In this document: positions 8,493-16,667 of the stretch, in pieces
How positions within the stretch are numbered: position 1 is the stretch's first letter
Layout: each line of letters begins with the position of its first letter
Source of the DNA: Gordonia phthalatica
GTDB taxonomy: Bacteria; Actinomycetota; Actinomycetes; Mycobacteriales; Mycobacteriaceae
Assembly (NCBI RefSeq): GCF_001305675.1
Contig: NZ_CP011853.1
Location: 3,038,001-3,102,000 of the forward strand
Reading direction: 5' to 3'
DNA: 64,000 bases
Translations under genes and position numbers: made by a program
The notes under the pieces: model-generated
Databases searched by the model: none
Told to the model about the DNA's origin: nothing
What the model saw: only the letters and a program-made list of their open reading frames with translations

Positions 8493-10007
8493 TTACTGGC
8501 AGGCGGCCAGCACCAGTTCCTTGACGCGGGCCGGGTCGGCCTGGCCGCGGGTGGCCTTCATGACGTCACCGACGATCTTGCCCGCGGCCTGGACCTTGCC
8601 GCCGCGGATCTTGTCGGCGATGTCGGGGTTCGCGGCGAGAGCGTCGTCGACGGCCTTCTGCAGCGCCGAATCGTCGCGCACCACTTCCAAACCGCGATCG
8701 GCGACCACCTGGGCGGGTTCACCCTCGCCGTCGAGCACACCGACGACCACCTGCTGAGCGAGCTTGTTGGTCAGCTTGCCCTCGTCGACCATGCCGATCA
8801 CCTCGGCGACCTGCTTGGGCGTGATCGCCAGTTCGGCGAGCTCCACGTCGCGCGTGTTGGCCTGCTGCGCGAGGAACGACACCCACCAGCTGCGGGCGGC
8901 GTCGGCGGACGCGCCGGCCTCTGCGGTCTCGATGATGAGGTCGACGGCGCCGACGTTCACCAGGTCGCGCATCACCTCGTCGGACACGCCCCACTGCTCC
9001 TGGATGCGCGCGCGGCGCACCCACGGCAGCTCCGGCAGCGTGGCACGCAGCGAGTAGACCCACTCGGGGGTGGCGATGACCGGCGGCAGGTCGGGCTCCG
9101 GGAAGTAGCGGTAGTCCTCGGCTGTCTCCTTGCGGCGTCCGGCGGAGGTGGTGCCGTCGGCCTCGTGGAAGTGGCGGGTCTCCTGGATGATCTCGCCGCC
9201 CGCGGCCAGCACTGCGGCCTGACGTTGCATCTCGAAGCGGACGGCGGTCTCCACCGACTTCAGCGAGTTGACGTTCTTGGTCTCGGTGCGGGTGCCGAAC
9301 TCGGTGGCGCCCTTCGGCTTCAGCGACAGGTTCACGTCGCAGCGCATCGAGCCCTGGTCCATGCGGACGTCGGAGACGTTCAGCGACTTCAGCAGGTCGC
9401 GGAGCGCGGTGACGTAGGCGCGGGCGATCTCGGGGGCGCGCTCACCGGCGCCCTCGATGGGGCGGGTGACGATCTCGACGAGCGGGACGCCGGCGCGGTT
9501 GTAGTCGAGCAGGGAGTGGCTGGCGCCGTGGATGCGGCCGGTGGCGCCACCGATGTGCAGCGACTTGCCGGTGTCCTCCTCCATGTGCGCGCGCTCGATG
9601 TCGACGCGCCAGGTGGTGCCGTCGGTGAGGACGACGTCGAGGTAGCCGTCGTACGAGGTCGGCTGGTCGTACTGGCTGATCTGGTAGTTCTTCGGCTGGT
9701 CCGGGTAGAAGTAGTTCTTCCGCGCGAAGACGCTCGACTCGCGGATCGAGCAGTTCAGCGCCAGGCCGATCCGGACGGCGGATTCGACGGCGGCCGCGTT
9801 CGCGACCGGCAGCGCGCCGGGGAGGCCGAGGCAGGCCGGGCACACCTGGGTGTTGGGTTCCCCGCCGAAGGTGGTGGGGCACCCGCAGAACATCTTGGTG
9901 GCCGTGCCGAGCTCGACGTGGACCTCCATGCCCATCACCGGGTCGTATGTCTCAATGACGTCGTCGAATTCCATCAGTTCGTCGATAGCCGCACTCATGA
10001 CCCCCAT
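8493..10007 (-). CDS. gatB: Aspartyl/glutamyl-tRNA amidotransferase subunit B
   Basis: 504 residues. GatB is the kinase/transamidase subunit of GatCAB, which converts Glu-tRNA(Gln) and Asp-tRNA(Asn) to the amidated forms. Visible signatures: PVMGMEVHVELGT, the CGCP and CPACLGLPGALPV zinc-site cysteines, DYNRAGVPLVEIVT, a central cradle domain and a C-terminal YqeY-like tail (VDDALAANPDIADKIRGGK). A second ATG three codons in (9998, MSAAIDEL) may be the real start. gatA and gatC are not in the window. Confidence 0.96.
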   Translation of the reverse strand: MGVMSAAIDELMEFDDVIETYDPVMGMEVHVELGTATKMFCGCPTTFGGEPNTQVCPACLGLPGALPVANAAAVESAVRIGLALNCSIRESSVFARKNYFYPDQPKNYQISQYDQPTSYDGYLDVVLTDGTTWRVDIERAHMEEDTGKSLHIGGATGRIHGASHSLLDYNRAGVPLVEIVTRPIEGAGERAPEIARAYVTALRDLLKSLNVSDVRMDQGSMRCDVNLSLKPKGATEFGTRTETKNVNSLKSVETAVRFEMQRQAAVLAAGGEIIQETRHFHEADGTTSAGRRKETAEDYRYFPEPDLPPVIATPEWVYSLRATLPELPWVRRARIQEQWGVSDEVMRDLVNVGAVDLIIETAEAGASADAARSWWVSFLAQQANTRDVELAELAITPKQVAEVIGMVDEGKLTNKLAQQVVVGVLDGEGEPAQVVADRGLEVVRDDSALQKAVDDALAANPDIADKIRGGKVQAAGKIVGDVMKATRGQADPARVKELVLAACQ

Positions 10008-10118
10008 CGTATCCGGGTGCGATTTCAGGGTGCTTCCCGATGCCCGGCAACGAGCTCCTTCCCTAGCCTGGAGTCATCAGGCCACCACCGGCCGACCCCG
10101 ACCGAAAGGTGAGAGACC

Positions 10119-10358
10119 ATGACCGGACCAGGCTTCCCCGACAGCTACGGCGCCTACGAACCGCAGCCCGTTCCACAGCGGAAGAGGCTCACGCGCTCGT
10201 CCACCGATCGGATGCTGGGCGGCGTCGCCGGCGGCCTCGCCGAGTACTTCGGCGTCGACTCGACGTGGGTGCGCATCGCGTTCGCCGCGTCGATCATCCT
10301 CCCCGGCCCGCAGGTCCTGCTGTACCTGATCCTGTGGCTGGTGATCCCGAAGGGCTGA
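10119..10358 (+). CDS. Small PspC-domain membrane protein
   Basis: 79 residues. The PspC domain covers about residues 22-79: LTRSSTDRMLGGVAGGLAEYFGVD, then one strong membrane helix (ILPGPQVLLYLILWLVIPKG). AAAGGTGAGAGACC precedes the ATG. Family members associate with the phage-shock/envelope-stress response, but no PspA-like gene is visible nearby, so the role here is only inferred from the domain. Confidence 0.85.
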   Translation: MTGPGFPDSYGAYEPQPVPQRKRLTRSSTDRMLGGVAGGLAEYFGVDSTWVRIAFAASIILPGPQVLLYLILWLVIPKG

Positions 10359-10374
10359 TGGACGCCCGTAGGAA

Positions 10375-11607
10375 TCAGTCGGCCCGCAACCGCAGGCCGG
10401 CGAGGAGTTCCCCGACTTTGATGCCGACGCACAGACTGATGAAGGTGCCGAGCGCGGTCGCGATGGCGCCGGGGTCGGACGAGGTGAGCGAGACCAGGCC
10501 CACCGTCCCCGGCACCAGCAGCAGGAACGCCGGATAGAAGAAGACGACCGACGGGATGTCGGACCAGAACCGTTCGACCGCCTGCGACGCCAGGTACGTG
10601 ACCCCGGCGATCACGCCGAAGGCGGCCACGTCGCCGATGATCGGTTCGAGCGCCGTCAGAACCCCGTAGACGCCGAGCATGACGATGAGTGCGACGCCGC
10701 TGAGCCGGTAGCCCGCACCGAACGCGAGGCCGAGACCGACGGCGAGGACGATGACGCCGAACCACGACATCCACACCGGGGGCAGCGCCTGCCAGGCGTC
10801 CGCCGCGTTCTCCAAGCGGGGTGCTTGAGCGAGTTTCGCCGCCGACGCGACATCGAGTTCGACACCGGAGACGTCGGCGCCGACTCGGATTCCCGCCGTC
10901 ATGAAGCCGAGCATCGCGACGCCGTACATCAGGCGTGATGCGCCGGTGACGACATCGGCGGCTGTCAACTCCAGCAGGGCGTTGGTGATCAGCGCACCCG
11001 GCACCAGGATCGCGACGGGCGCACACACCGCGAACAGCGGAACCGGCCCGAGGTCGAAGGTGCGGTCGGCCAGGCCGACCAGGACCGTGGTCCCGAACGC
11101 CATCACGAACGGCAGCACCGCGATCGACGCGGGCGACTTGCGGATCGCGGCGATGCCCAGACCCACGAGCGCACCGATGATGAGCGACGACAGGATCGCC
11201 CACCACGGACAGCGAAAGACGATCGCCATGCCCGTCGAGATCAGGCAGGCGCCGGCGATCCCACCGGCGGCGGGATAGTGCCGTCGGCGGGCGCGGACCT
11301 GCTCGATGCGGTCCTGCACATCGGCGAACGCCACCACGCCGCCGATGATCCGTCCGACGAGTCGCACACTCAGCGCCGTCTGCCGCATCGACAACTCTTC
11401 GCCGGTCGACTTCACGGCGGACATGACGCCGGTCTCCCGGTCGGCGACGAAGATGTCGGCGGGCAGCACCGAGACGGTCACGTCGTCGACGCCCACCGAT
11501 TCGGCGACGTTCGAGACGCGGGCGCTCACCTCGGTCACCGAGAGCCCGGCGTCCAGCAGCAGCGCGCCGAGTCGCCCGAGGGCCAGGCGTTCGGAATCGG
11601 TGCTCAC
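10375..11607 (-). CDS. ThrE-like threonine/serine exporter family protein
   Basis: 410 residues from the GTG at 11607; an in-frame start at 11661 would add 18 residues that overlap the operator region and look non-coding. The architecture is that of fused ThrE proteins: an N-terminal DUF1212 domain (about 1-250, with DVTVSVLPADIFVADR and several hydrophobic helices), and a C-terminal DUF3815-like set of helices (about 270-410, including IPSVVFFYPAFLLLVPGTVGL). In Corynebacterium the prototype exports threonine and serine. The substrate here is inferred from family. It is divergent from mmsA and shares its regulatory interval. Confidence 0.8.
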   Translation of the reverse strand: MSTDSERLALGRLGALLLDAGLSVTEVSARVSNVAESVGVDDVTVSVLPADIFVADRETGVMSAVKSTGEELSMRQTALSVRLVGRIIGGVVAFADVQDRIEQVRARRRHYPAAGGIAGACLISTGMAIVFRCPWWAILSSLIIGALVGLGIAAIRKSPASIAVLPFVMAFGTTVLVGLADRTFDLGPVPLFAVCAPVAILVPGALITNALLELTAADVVTGASRLMYGVAMLGFMTAGIRVGADVSGVELDVASAAKLAQAPRLENAADAWQALPPVWMSWFGVIVLAVGLGLAFGAGYRLSGVALIVMLGVYGVLTALEPIIGDVAAFGVIAGVTYLASQAVERFWSDIPSVVFFYPAFLLLVPGTVGLVSLTSSDPGAIATALGTFISLCVGIKVGELLAGLRLRAD

Positions 11608-11677
11608 AGCGGGAGCGAGGTAGGAGCGGCAAGCACCCGAGAACGATATCGCGGTCGGCACCGAAGACGAAGAAAAC

Positions 11678-11720
11678 TTGGACGTCCAACCTATTGATTA
11701 GTTGGACATCCAAGTATACG
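11678..11720. promoter_or_regulatory. Twin palindromic operators and promoter upstream of mmsA
   Basis: Two 12-bp perfect or near-perfect palindromes, TTGGACGTCCAA (11678-11689) and TTGGACATCCAA (11702-11713), are centred 24 bp apart in the divergent interval between the thrE-like gene and mmsA. The second lies between a possible -35 (TTGATT, 11694-11699) and -10 (TATACG, 11715-11720), the geometry of steric repression. The MarR-family gene at the end of the mmsA operon is the natural candidate binder (inference). Confidence 0.7.
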
Positions 11721-11761
11721 GTGGTTCGCGTCACCATCTTCAGCCTCTGGAAGGACGGCTC

Positions 11762-13285
11762 ATGACCGAACTGCGGACCATCGATCACTACCTGAACGGC
11801 GCCCGCGTCGCCGCGACCGGCGCCACCGCCGACGTCTACGACCCCAGCACCGGGGCGGTTCAGGCGACGGTCCCCCTGGCCACCGCGAGCGAGGTCGACG
11901 AGGCCGTCGCGATCGCTGCGAAGGCGCAGAAGGAGTGGGCCGCCTACAACCCGCAGCGTCGTGCGCGCGTGCTGATGAAGTTCATCGAACTGGTCAACCA
12001 GAACATGGACGAGCTCGCCGAGCTGCTCTCCAGCGAGCACGGCAAGACGCTCGCCGACGCCCGCGGCGACGTGATCCGCGGCCTCGACGTCATGGAGTTC
12101 ACCGTCGGCATCCCCCACCTCCTCAAGGGCGAGTACACCGAGAACGCGGGCACCGGCATCGACGTCTACTCGATGCGCCAGCCGCTCGGCGTGGTCGCGG
12201 GCATCACCCCGTTCAACTTCCCGGCGATGATCCCGCTGTGGAAGGCCGGCCCGGCCCTCGCGTGCGGCAACGCGTTCATCCTCAAGCCCTCCGAGCGCGA
12301 CCCCTCCGTCCCGGTCCGCCTCGCCGAGATCTTCACCGAGGCAGGCCTGCCCGACGGCGTCTTCCAGGTGGTCCACGGCGACAAGACCGCCGTCGACGCC
12401 CTCCTGGAGAACCCCGACGTCAAGGCGATCGGCTTCGTCGGATCGTCGGACATCGCGCAGTACATCTACGAGAACGCCGCCAAGAACGGCAAGCGCAGCC
12501 AGTGCTTCGGCGGCGCGAAGAACCACATGATCATCGCGCCCGACGCCGACCTCGACCAGGCCGTCGACGCGCTCGTCGGCGCGGGTTACGGCGCCGCGGG
12601 CGAGCGCTGCATGGCCATCTCCGTCGCCGTGCCGATCGGCGACGCCACCGCCGACGCCCTCCGCGCCAAGCTCGTCGAGCGTGTGCAGGCGCTGCGCGTC
12701 GGACACAGCCACGATCCGAAGGCCGACTACGGTCCGCTGATCACCGCCGCCGCCCGCGACCGCGTCCTCGACTACATCGAGCAGGGTGTCGCCGCCGGCG
12801 CCGACCTCGTCGTCGACGGCCGCGGCACCGGCTCCACCGACGCCGAATTCGAGGGCACCGATCTCTCCGGCGGCTACTACGTCGGCCCCACCCTCTTCGA
12901 CCACGTCACCCGCGACATGTCGATCTACACCGACGAGATCTTCGGACCGGTGGTCTGCATCGTCCGCGCCCACGACTACGAGGAGGCCCTCGCGCTCCCC
13001 ACCGAGCACGAGTACGGCAACGGCGTCTCGATCTTCACTCGCGACGGCGACACCGCCCGCGACTTCACCTCGCGCGTCGAGGTCGGCATGGTCGGCGTCA
13101 ACGTCCCGGTCCCGGTGCCCGTCGCCTACCACACCTTCGGCGGCTGGAAGCGCTCCGGATTCGGCGACCTCAACCAGCACGGACCGGCGTCGATCATGTT
13201 CTACACCAAGACCAAGACCGTCACCTCGCGCTGGCCGTCGGGCATCAAGGAGGGCGCGGACTTCGCCATGCCCCAGATGCACTGA
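11762..13285 (+). CDS. mmsA: Methylmalonate-semialdehyde dehydrogenase (CoA-acylating)
   Basis: 507 residues, an NAD+- and CoA-dependent aldehyde dehydrogenase converting methylmalonate semialdehyde to propionyl-CoA at the end of valine degradation. The catalytic Cys is C283 in GAAGERCMAISVAV, a context typical of MmsA rather than other aldehyde dehydrogenases; NAD-binding FNFPAMIPLWK and the C-terminal GGWKRSGFGDLNQHG are also present. GGAAGGACGG is a good ribosome binding site for the ATG at 11762. It is the first gene of an operon with the acyl-CoA dehydrogenase, mmsB and marR. Confidence 0.95.
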   Translation: MTELRTIDHYLNGARVAATGATADVYDPSTGAVQATVPLATASEVDEAVAIAAKAQKEWAAYNPQRRARVLMKFIELVNQNMDELAELLSSEHGKTLADARGDVIRGLDVMEFTVGIPHLLKGEYTENAGTGIDVYSMRQPLGVVAGITPFNFPAMIPLWKAGPALACGNAFILKPSERDPSVPVRLAEIFTEAGLPDGVFQVVHGDKTAVDALLENPDVKAIGFVGSSDIAQYIYENAAKNGKRSQCFGGAKNHMIIAPDADLDQAVDALVGAGYGAAGERCMAISVAVPIGDATADALRAKLVERVQALRVGHSHDPKADYGPLITAAARDRVLDYIEQGVAAGADLVVDGRGTGSTDAEFEGTDLSGGYYVGPTLFDHVTRDMSIYTDEIFGPVVCIVRAHDYEEALALPTEHEYGNGVSIFTRDGDTARDFTSRVEVGMVGVNVPVPVPVAYHTFGGWKRSGFGDLNQHGPASIMFYTKTKTVTSRWPSGIKEGADFAMPQMH

Positions 13286-13349
13286 CCCAGGTGCACTGAC
13301 CGGCACAACGAGTCCACGACCTACGAGAGAACAGGCACGGCAGGAACCA

Positions 13350-14525
13350 ATGCCCTATCCGAAATTGCCCGACGACGACCGCATCGTCGTCGAAGCGGCC
13401 CGGGACTTCGCCCGCAAGCGGCTGGCCCCGCACTCGCTCGAGTGGGATGCGAACGCGCACTTCCCGGTCGACGAGATGCGCGAAGCCGCGTCGCTCGGCA
13501 TGGCCGGGATCTACACCCGCGAGGACGTCGGCGGCTCCGGCCTCCGACGCCTCGACGGCGTGCGGATCTTCGAGGAGCTCGCCAAGGCCGACCCGGTCAC
13601 GGCGGCGTTCCTGTCGATCCACAACATGTGCACGTGGATGGTCGACTCCTACGGCACACCCGAGCAGCGCGACCGCTGGGTGCCGAAGATGGCGTCCATG
13701 GAGTGGCTGGCCAGCTACTGCCTCACCGAACCCGGCGCGGGCTCGGACGCGGCGGCGCTCGCGACCTCCGCGCGCCGCGACGGCGACGAGTTCGTCCTCC
13801 GCGGCAGCAAGCAGTTCATCTCGGGCGGCGGCGTCTCCGACGTCTACGTGGTGATGGCGCGCACCGGCGACGCCGGCCCGCGCGGCATCTCCACGTTCGT
13901 CATCGAGAAGGGCACGCCCGGTCTCTCGTTCGGTCCACCCGAAGCCAAGATGGGCTGGCACAACCAGCCCACCGCCCAGGTGATCTTCGACGACGTCCGG
14001 GTGCCCGCCGATGCCATGCTCGGCGGCCCGGCCGGCGAGGGCACCGGCTTCGGCATCGCCATGAACGGACTCAACGGCGGCCGCATCAACATCGCCGCCT
14101 GCTCTTTGGGTGGTGCTCAAGCCGCCTACGACCAGACGCTGACCTACACCACCGAGCGCGAGGCCTTCGGCAAGCCGTTGATCGCCGAACCCACCATCGC
14201 CGCGACGCTCGCAGAGATGGCCACCGCTCTCGAGGCGTCCCGCCTGCTCCTGTGGCGGGCCGCCGAGGCGCTCGACGCGAACGACCCCGACAAGGTCGAG
14301 CTGTGCGCGATGGCCAAGCGCTTCGTCACCGAGAACTGCTACACCGTCGCCGATCAAGCGCTCCAGCTCCACGGCGGCTACGGATACCTCCACGAGACCG
14401 GTATCGAGAAGATCGTCCGCGACCTGCGGGTGAATCGCATCCTTGAAGGAACCAACGAGATCATGCGGATGGTGATCGGACGCGCCGAGGCGCAGCGTGC
14501 CACCGCCGGAAAGGGCACACGATGA
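13350..14525 (+). CDS. Acyl-CoA dehydrogenase, probably isobutyryl-CoA dehydrogenase
   Basis: 391 residues, an FAD enzyme of the short/branched-chain acyl-CoA dehydrogenase class. Visible: CLTEPGAGSDAAAL (FAD and substrate binding), ISGGGVSDVYVVMARTG, and the catalytic Glu E366 in RILEGTNEIMRMVIG. Its location between mmsA and mmsB argues for isobutyryl-CoA as substrate in valine breakdown. The stop overlaps the ATG of mmsB by 4 nt (ATGA), implying translational coupling. Confidence 0.92.
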   Translation: MPYPKLPDDDRIVVEAARDFARKRLAPHSLEWDANAHFPVDEMREAASLGMAGIYTREDVGGSGLRRLDGVRIFEELAKADPVTAAFLSIHNMCTWMVDSYGTPEQRDRWVPKMASMEWLASYCLTEPGAGSDAAALATSARRDGDEFVLRGSKQFISGGGVSDVYVVMARTGDAGPRGISTFVIEKGTPGLSFGPPEAKMGWHNQPTAQVIFDDVRVPADAMLGGPAGEGTGFGIAMNGLNGGRINIAACSLGGAQAAYDQTLTYTTEREAFGKPLIAEPTIAATLAEMATALEASRLLLWRAAEALDANDPDKVELCAMAKRFVTENCYTVADQALQLHGGYGYLHETGIEKIVRDLRVNRILEGTNEIMRMVIGRAEAQRATAGKGTR

Positions 14526-15391
14526 GCACAATCGCATTCCTCGGACTCGGCCACATGGGTGGACCGATGGCCGCCAACCTCGTCAAGGGCGGCCACGACG
14601 TCGTCGGCTTCGACCTGGTCCCCGAACTCCTCGACGCCGCCGTCACGACCGGCGTCCGCGCCGCGAAGTCGGCCGAAGAGGCCGTGTCCGGCGCCGACGC
14701 CGTCATCACCATGCTCCCAAGCGGTGCCGCGGTGAAGGCCGTCTACGACGCGATCATCCCCCACGCGACCCCCGGTCAGCTGTTCATCGACAGCTCCACC
14801 ATCTCCGTCGACGACGCCCGCGCCGTGCACCAGCAGGCCACGGATGCCGGCCTCATGCAGCTCGACGCCCCCGTCTCCGGCGGCGTCAAGGGCGCGACGG
14901 CGGGCACCCTCGCGTTCATGGTCGGCGGCGATCCCGCATCCCTCGCGGCGGCGCAGCCGATCCTCAAGCCGATGGCGGGCAAAGTGGTCGCGTGCGGCGG
15001 GCCCGGTAACGGTCAGGCCGCCAAGCTGTGCAACAACATGATTCTGGCCGTCCAGCAGATCGCGGTCGGCGAAGCCTTCGCCCTCGCCGAGAAGCTCGGC
15101 CTGGCCGATCAGGCGCTGTACGACGTCGTCACCGGCGCCACCGGCAACTGCTGGGCCCTCCAGGTGAACTGCCCGGTCCCCGGCCCCGTCGACGCGGCGC
15201 CGTCGAACAACGGGTTCAAGCCCGGGTTCGCGACCAGCCTCATGAACAAGGACCTGCACCTCGCGATGGACGCCGTCGGTGCCACCGGTGCCACCGCCCC
15301 GCTCGGTTCCCACGCGGCCGCGCTGTACGACGCCTTCGCGGCCGAGAACGGCGGCCTCGACTTCAGTGCGATAATCAAGACCCTGCACTGA
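14522..15391 (+). CDS. mmsB: 3-Hydroxyisobutyrate dehydrogenase
   Basis: 289 residues of the beta-hydroxyacid dehydrogenase family, oxidising 3-hydroxyisobutyrate to methylmalonate semialdehyde, the substrate of MmsA. Family motifs: N-terminal Rossmann FLGLGHMGGPMAANL, the substrate loop DAPVSGGVKGA (116-126), and the catalytic Lys K168 in GNGQAAKLCNNM. It starts inside the stop of the acyl-CoA dehydrogenase. Confidence 0.95.
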   Translation: MSTIAFLGLGHMGGPMAANLVKGGHDVVGFDLVPELLDAAVTTGVRAAKSAEEAVSGADAVITMLPSGAAVKAVYDAIIPHATPGQLFIDSSTISVDDARAVHQQATDAGLMQLDAPVSGGVKGATAGTLAFMVGGDPASLAAAQPILKPMAGKVVACGGPGNGQAAKLCNNMILAVQQIAVGEAFALAEKLGLADQALYDVVTGATGNCWALQVNCPVPGPVDAAPSNNGFKPGFATSLMNKDLHLAMDAVGATGATAPLGSHAAALYDAFAAENGGLDFSAIIKTLH

Positions 15392-15424
15392 TCAGCAGAA
15401 TCAATCGTCATCGATAGGAGCGAC

Positions 15425-15955
15425 GTGGCCGGGGTGGATCACGAGTCGAGCGAGCACGAGACCGGCGAGCACGACCCGATCGCCCTGGCCCGCCGCAACT
15501 GGGAGGACGCCGGCTGGGGCGACGACGTCGCCGACGGCATGGAGGCGGTCACCTCCGTGATGCGCGCCCACCAGATCATGCTCGCCCGCGTCGAGCAGGA
15601 GTTGAAGCCGTTCGGCCTCACCTTCTCCCGATTCGAGCTCCTCCGGCTCCTCGCTTTCAGCCGTCACGGATCGCTTCCCATCTCCAAGGCCAGTGACCGC
15701 CTCCAGGTGCACGTGTCGTCAGCCACCCACGCCATCGCGCGGCTGGCCGACGCCGGTCTCGTCGAACGCCTCCCCCACCCCACTGATGGCCGGACGACGC
15801 TCGTGTCCATCACGCCCGACGGGAGGGAGCTCGTCGAGAAGGCGACGGTGGTGCTCAACTCGGGCGTGTTCGCGCAGGTGGGGATGTCCCGTTCGTCTGC
15901 TCGCCAGTTGGTGTCCGCCATCCGCGAGTTGCGGTCTGCTAACGGAGATTTCTAG
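15425..15955 (+). CDS. MarR-family transcriptional regulator
   Basis: 176 residues from a GTG start preceded by AGGAGCGACG. Residues about 40-150 form a MarR winged helix-turn-helix: LTFSRFELLRLLAFSRHGSLPISKASDRLQVHVSSATHAIARLADAGLVERLPHPTDGR. The N-terminal 20 residues are acidic and His-rich. It is the last gene of the mmsA operon, 33 nt after mmsB, and is probably the regulator acting on the palindromes at 11678-11713 (inference); the effector could be an acyl-CoA or branched-chain intermediate. Confidence 0.88.
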   Translation: MAGVDHESSEHETGEHDPIALARRNWEDAGWGDDVADGMEAVTSVMRAHQIMLARVEQELKPFGLTFSRFELLRLLAFSRHGSLPISKASDRLQVHVSSATHAIARLADAGLVERLPHPTDGRTTLVSITPDGRELVEKATVVLNSGVFAQVGMSRSSARQLVSAIRELRSANGDF

Positions 15956-15974
15956 AGGGTTCGATCTCCCGGCC

Positions 15975-16082
15975 AGGAAAGCGATTGACGCGCAATTGTT
16001 TCCTCGCTAGTCCTCGCTCCTCGGCTAGCGCCTCGTCCCTGCGGAGGGCTTCGGAACTCAATTGCGCGTCAATCGCTTTCCT
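15975..16082. repeat. 108-bp hairpin element with 24-bp perfect arms
   Basis: Positions 15975-15998 are the exact reverse complement of 16059-16082 (arms containing GCGATTGACGCGCAATTG). The 60-nt loop holds a second inverted pair, CGCTAG/CTAGCG. It lies downstream of the MarR gene and upstream (on the other strand) of a convergent gene. The arms are too long and the loop too large for a simple terminator; a repetitive or MITE-like element is possible. Confidence 0.7.
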
Positions 16083-16119
16083 CGCCTGTCACGCTGGCTT
16101 CTTGCATTCCCCTTTCCCC

Positions 16120-16165
16120 GCTGGTTGAGCCGGTCCGGAGCGCAGCGGAGGACCGTGTCGAAACC
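16120..16165. repeat. Intergenic repeat of the GGTTGAGC...TCGAAACC type
   Basis: The segment begins GCTGGTTGAGCCGGTCC and ends GGACCGTGTCGAAACC, with an internal GGTCC/GGACC pair. Sequences of this form, often containing GAGCGCAGCGG, recur between genes in Gordonia, Rhodococcus and related genomes (from memory, not checked). Its function is unknown. Confidence 0.45.
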
Positions 16166-16186
16166 CCGCCACGCGGGCTGGGTCTG

Positions 16187-16537
16187 CTACGCCAGTTCGA
16201 CGCCGAACTCCAAGAAGCGCACCGTCCTCGTCGGATCCGTGTTCCCCTGATTCGCGCGGAGGGCGGCCAACTCGCTGTCGAAGACGCGCTCCACGCGCGG
16301 GCCGTCGTCGTCGCGGACGATCGCCCACACGCCCGGCTCGGCGTCGACGACCGTCGGAGTCTGCTCCTGCGACGGCTCCGATTTCCGCGGGCGGGCGGCC
16401 GACGCGGCGAGATCCGCCCACGACGCCGTCGCACGCGGATTGTCGAGGGCCTGCCGCAGCAGTCTCCGCAGGCCCTCTCCCGCTTCGCGCGCGAAGCGGT
16501 CGAACTCGTCGGGGCCGAAATCGTTCGGTGTGGGCAT
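16187..16537 (-). CDS. Conserved hypothetical protein
   Basis: 116 residues from the ATG at 16537 (MPTPNDFGPDEFDRFAREAG). I do not recognise the family. It has an amphipathic, charged N-terminal half (FDRFAREAGEGLRRLLRQALD), a Pro/Glu-rich linker, and a C-terminal part (GVWAIVRDDDGPRVERVFDSELAALRANQGNTDPTRTVRFLEFGVELA) that reads as a small alpha/beta domain. There is no signal peptide or membrane helix. Upstream in-frame codons to 16606 overlap the leader of the divergent exporter gene and are unlikely to be coding. Confidence 0.6.
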   Translation of the reverse strand: MPTPNDFGPDEFDRFAREAGEGLRRLLRQALDNPRATASWADLAASAARPRKSEPSQEQTPTVVDAEPGVWAIVRDDDGPRVERVFDSELAALRANQGNTDPTRTVRFLEFGVELA

Positions 16538-16611
16538 GGTCTCCATCATCCACGGGAACTGGCCGCCCCGCCACCGAGTGGGTAACGTCCTGGTCGACGC
16601 CCGCATGGGGC

Positions 16612-16656
16612 GCCCGGACGAGCCCGCCGTACCCGGTCAGCGACAAGACGGTGGCT
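16612..16656 (+). ncRNA. Guanidine-III riboswitch upstream of the SMR exporter
   Basis: The segment CCGGACGAG ... GCCGTACCCGGTCAG ... GACAAGACGG, in that order and spacing, closely matches the guanidine-III (formerly ykkC-III) aptamer I recall from Thermobifida fusca; differences are confined to the short GUG/CCC segment, one inserted C and the 3' GUGGC. It ends 3 nt before the GGAG ribosome binding site of the downstream guanidinium-exporter-type gene, consistent with a translational ON switch. A possible -10 (TAACGT, 16583-16588) lies upstream. Confidence 0.88.
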
Positions 16657-16667
16657 TAGGAGCAACC

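Noticed and set aside
10154..13306. Very long minus-strand frame of 1,050 codons
   Set aside because: Runs antisense through mmsA and a shifted frame of the thrE-like gene; no recognisable domain, while the genes it overlaps have clear family motifs.
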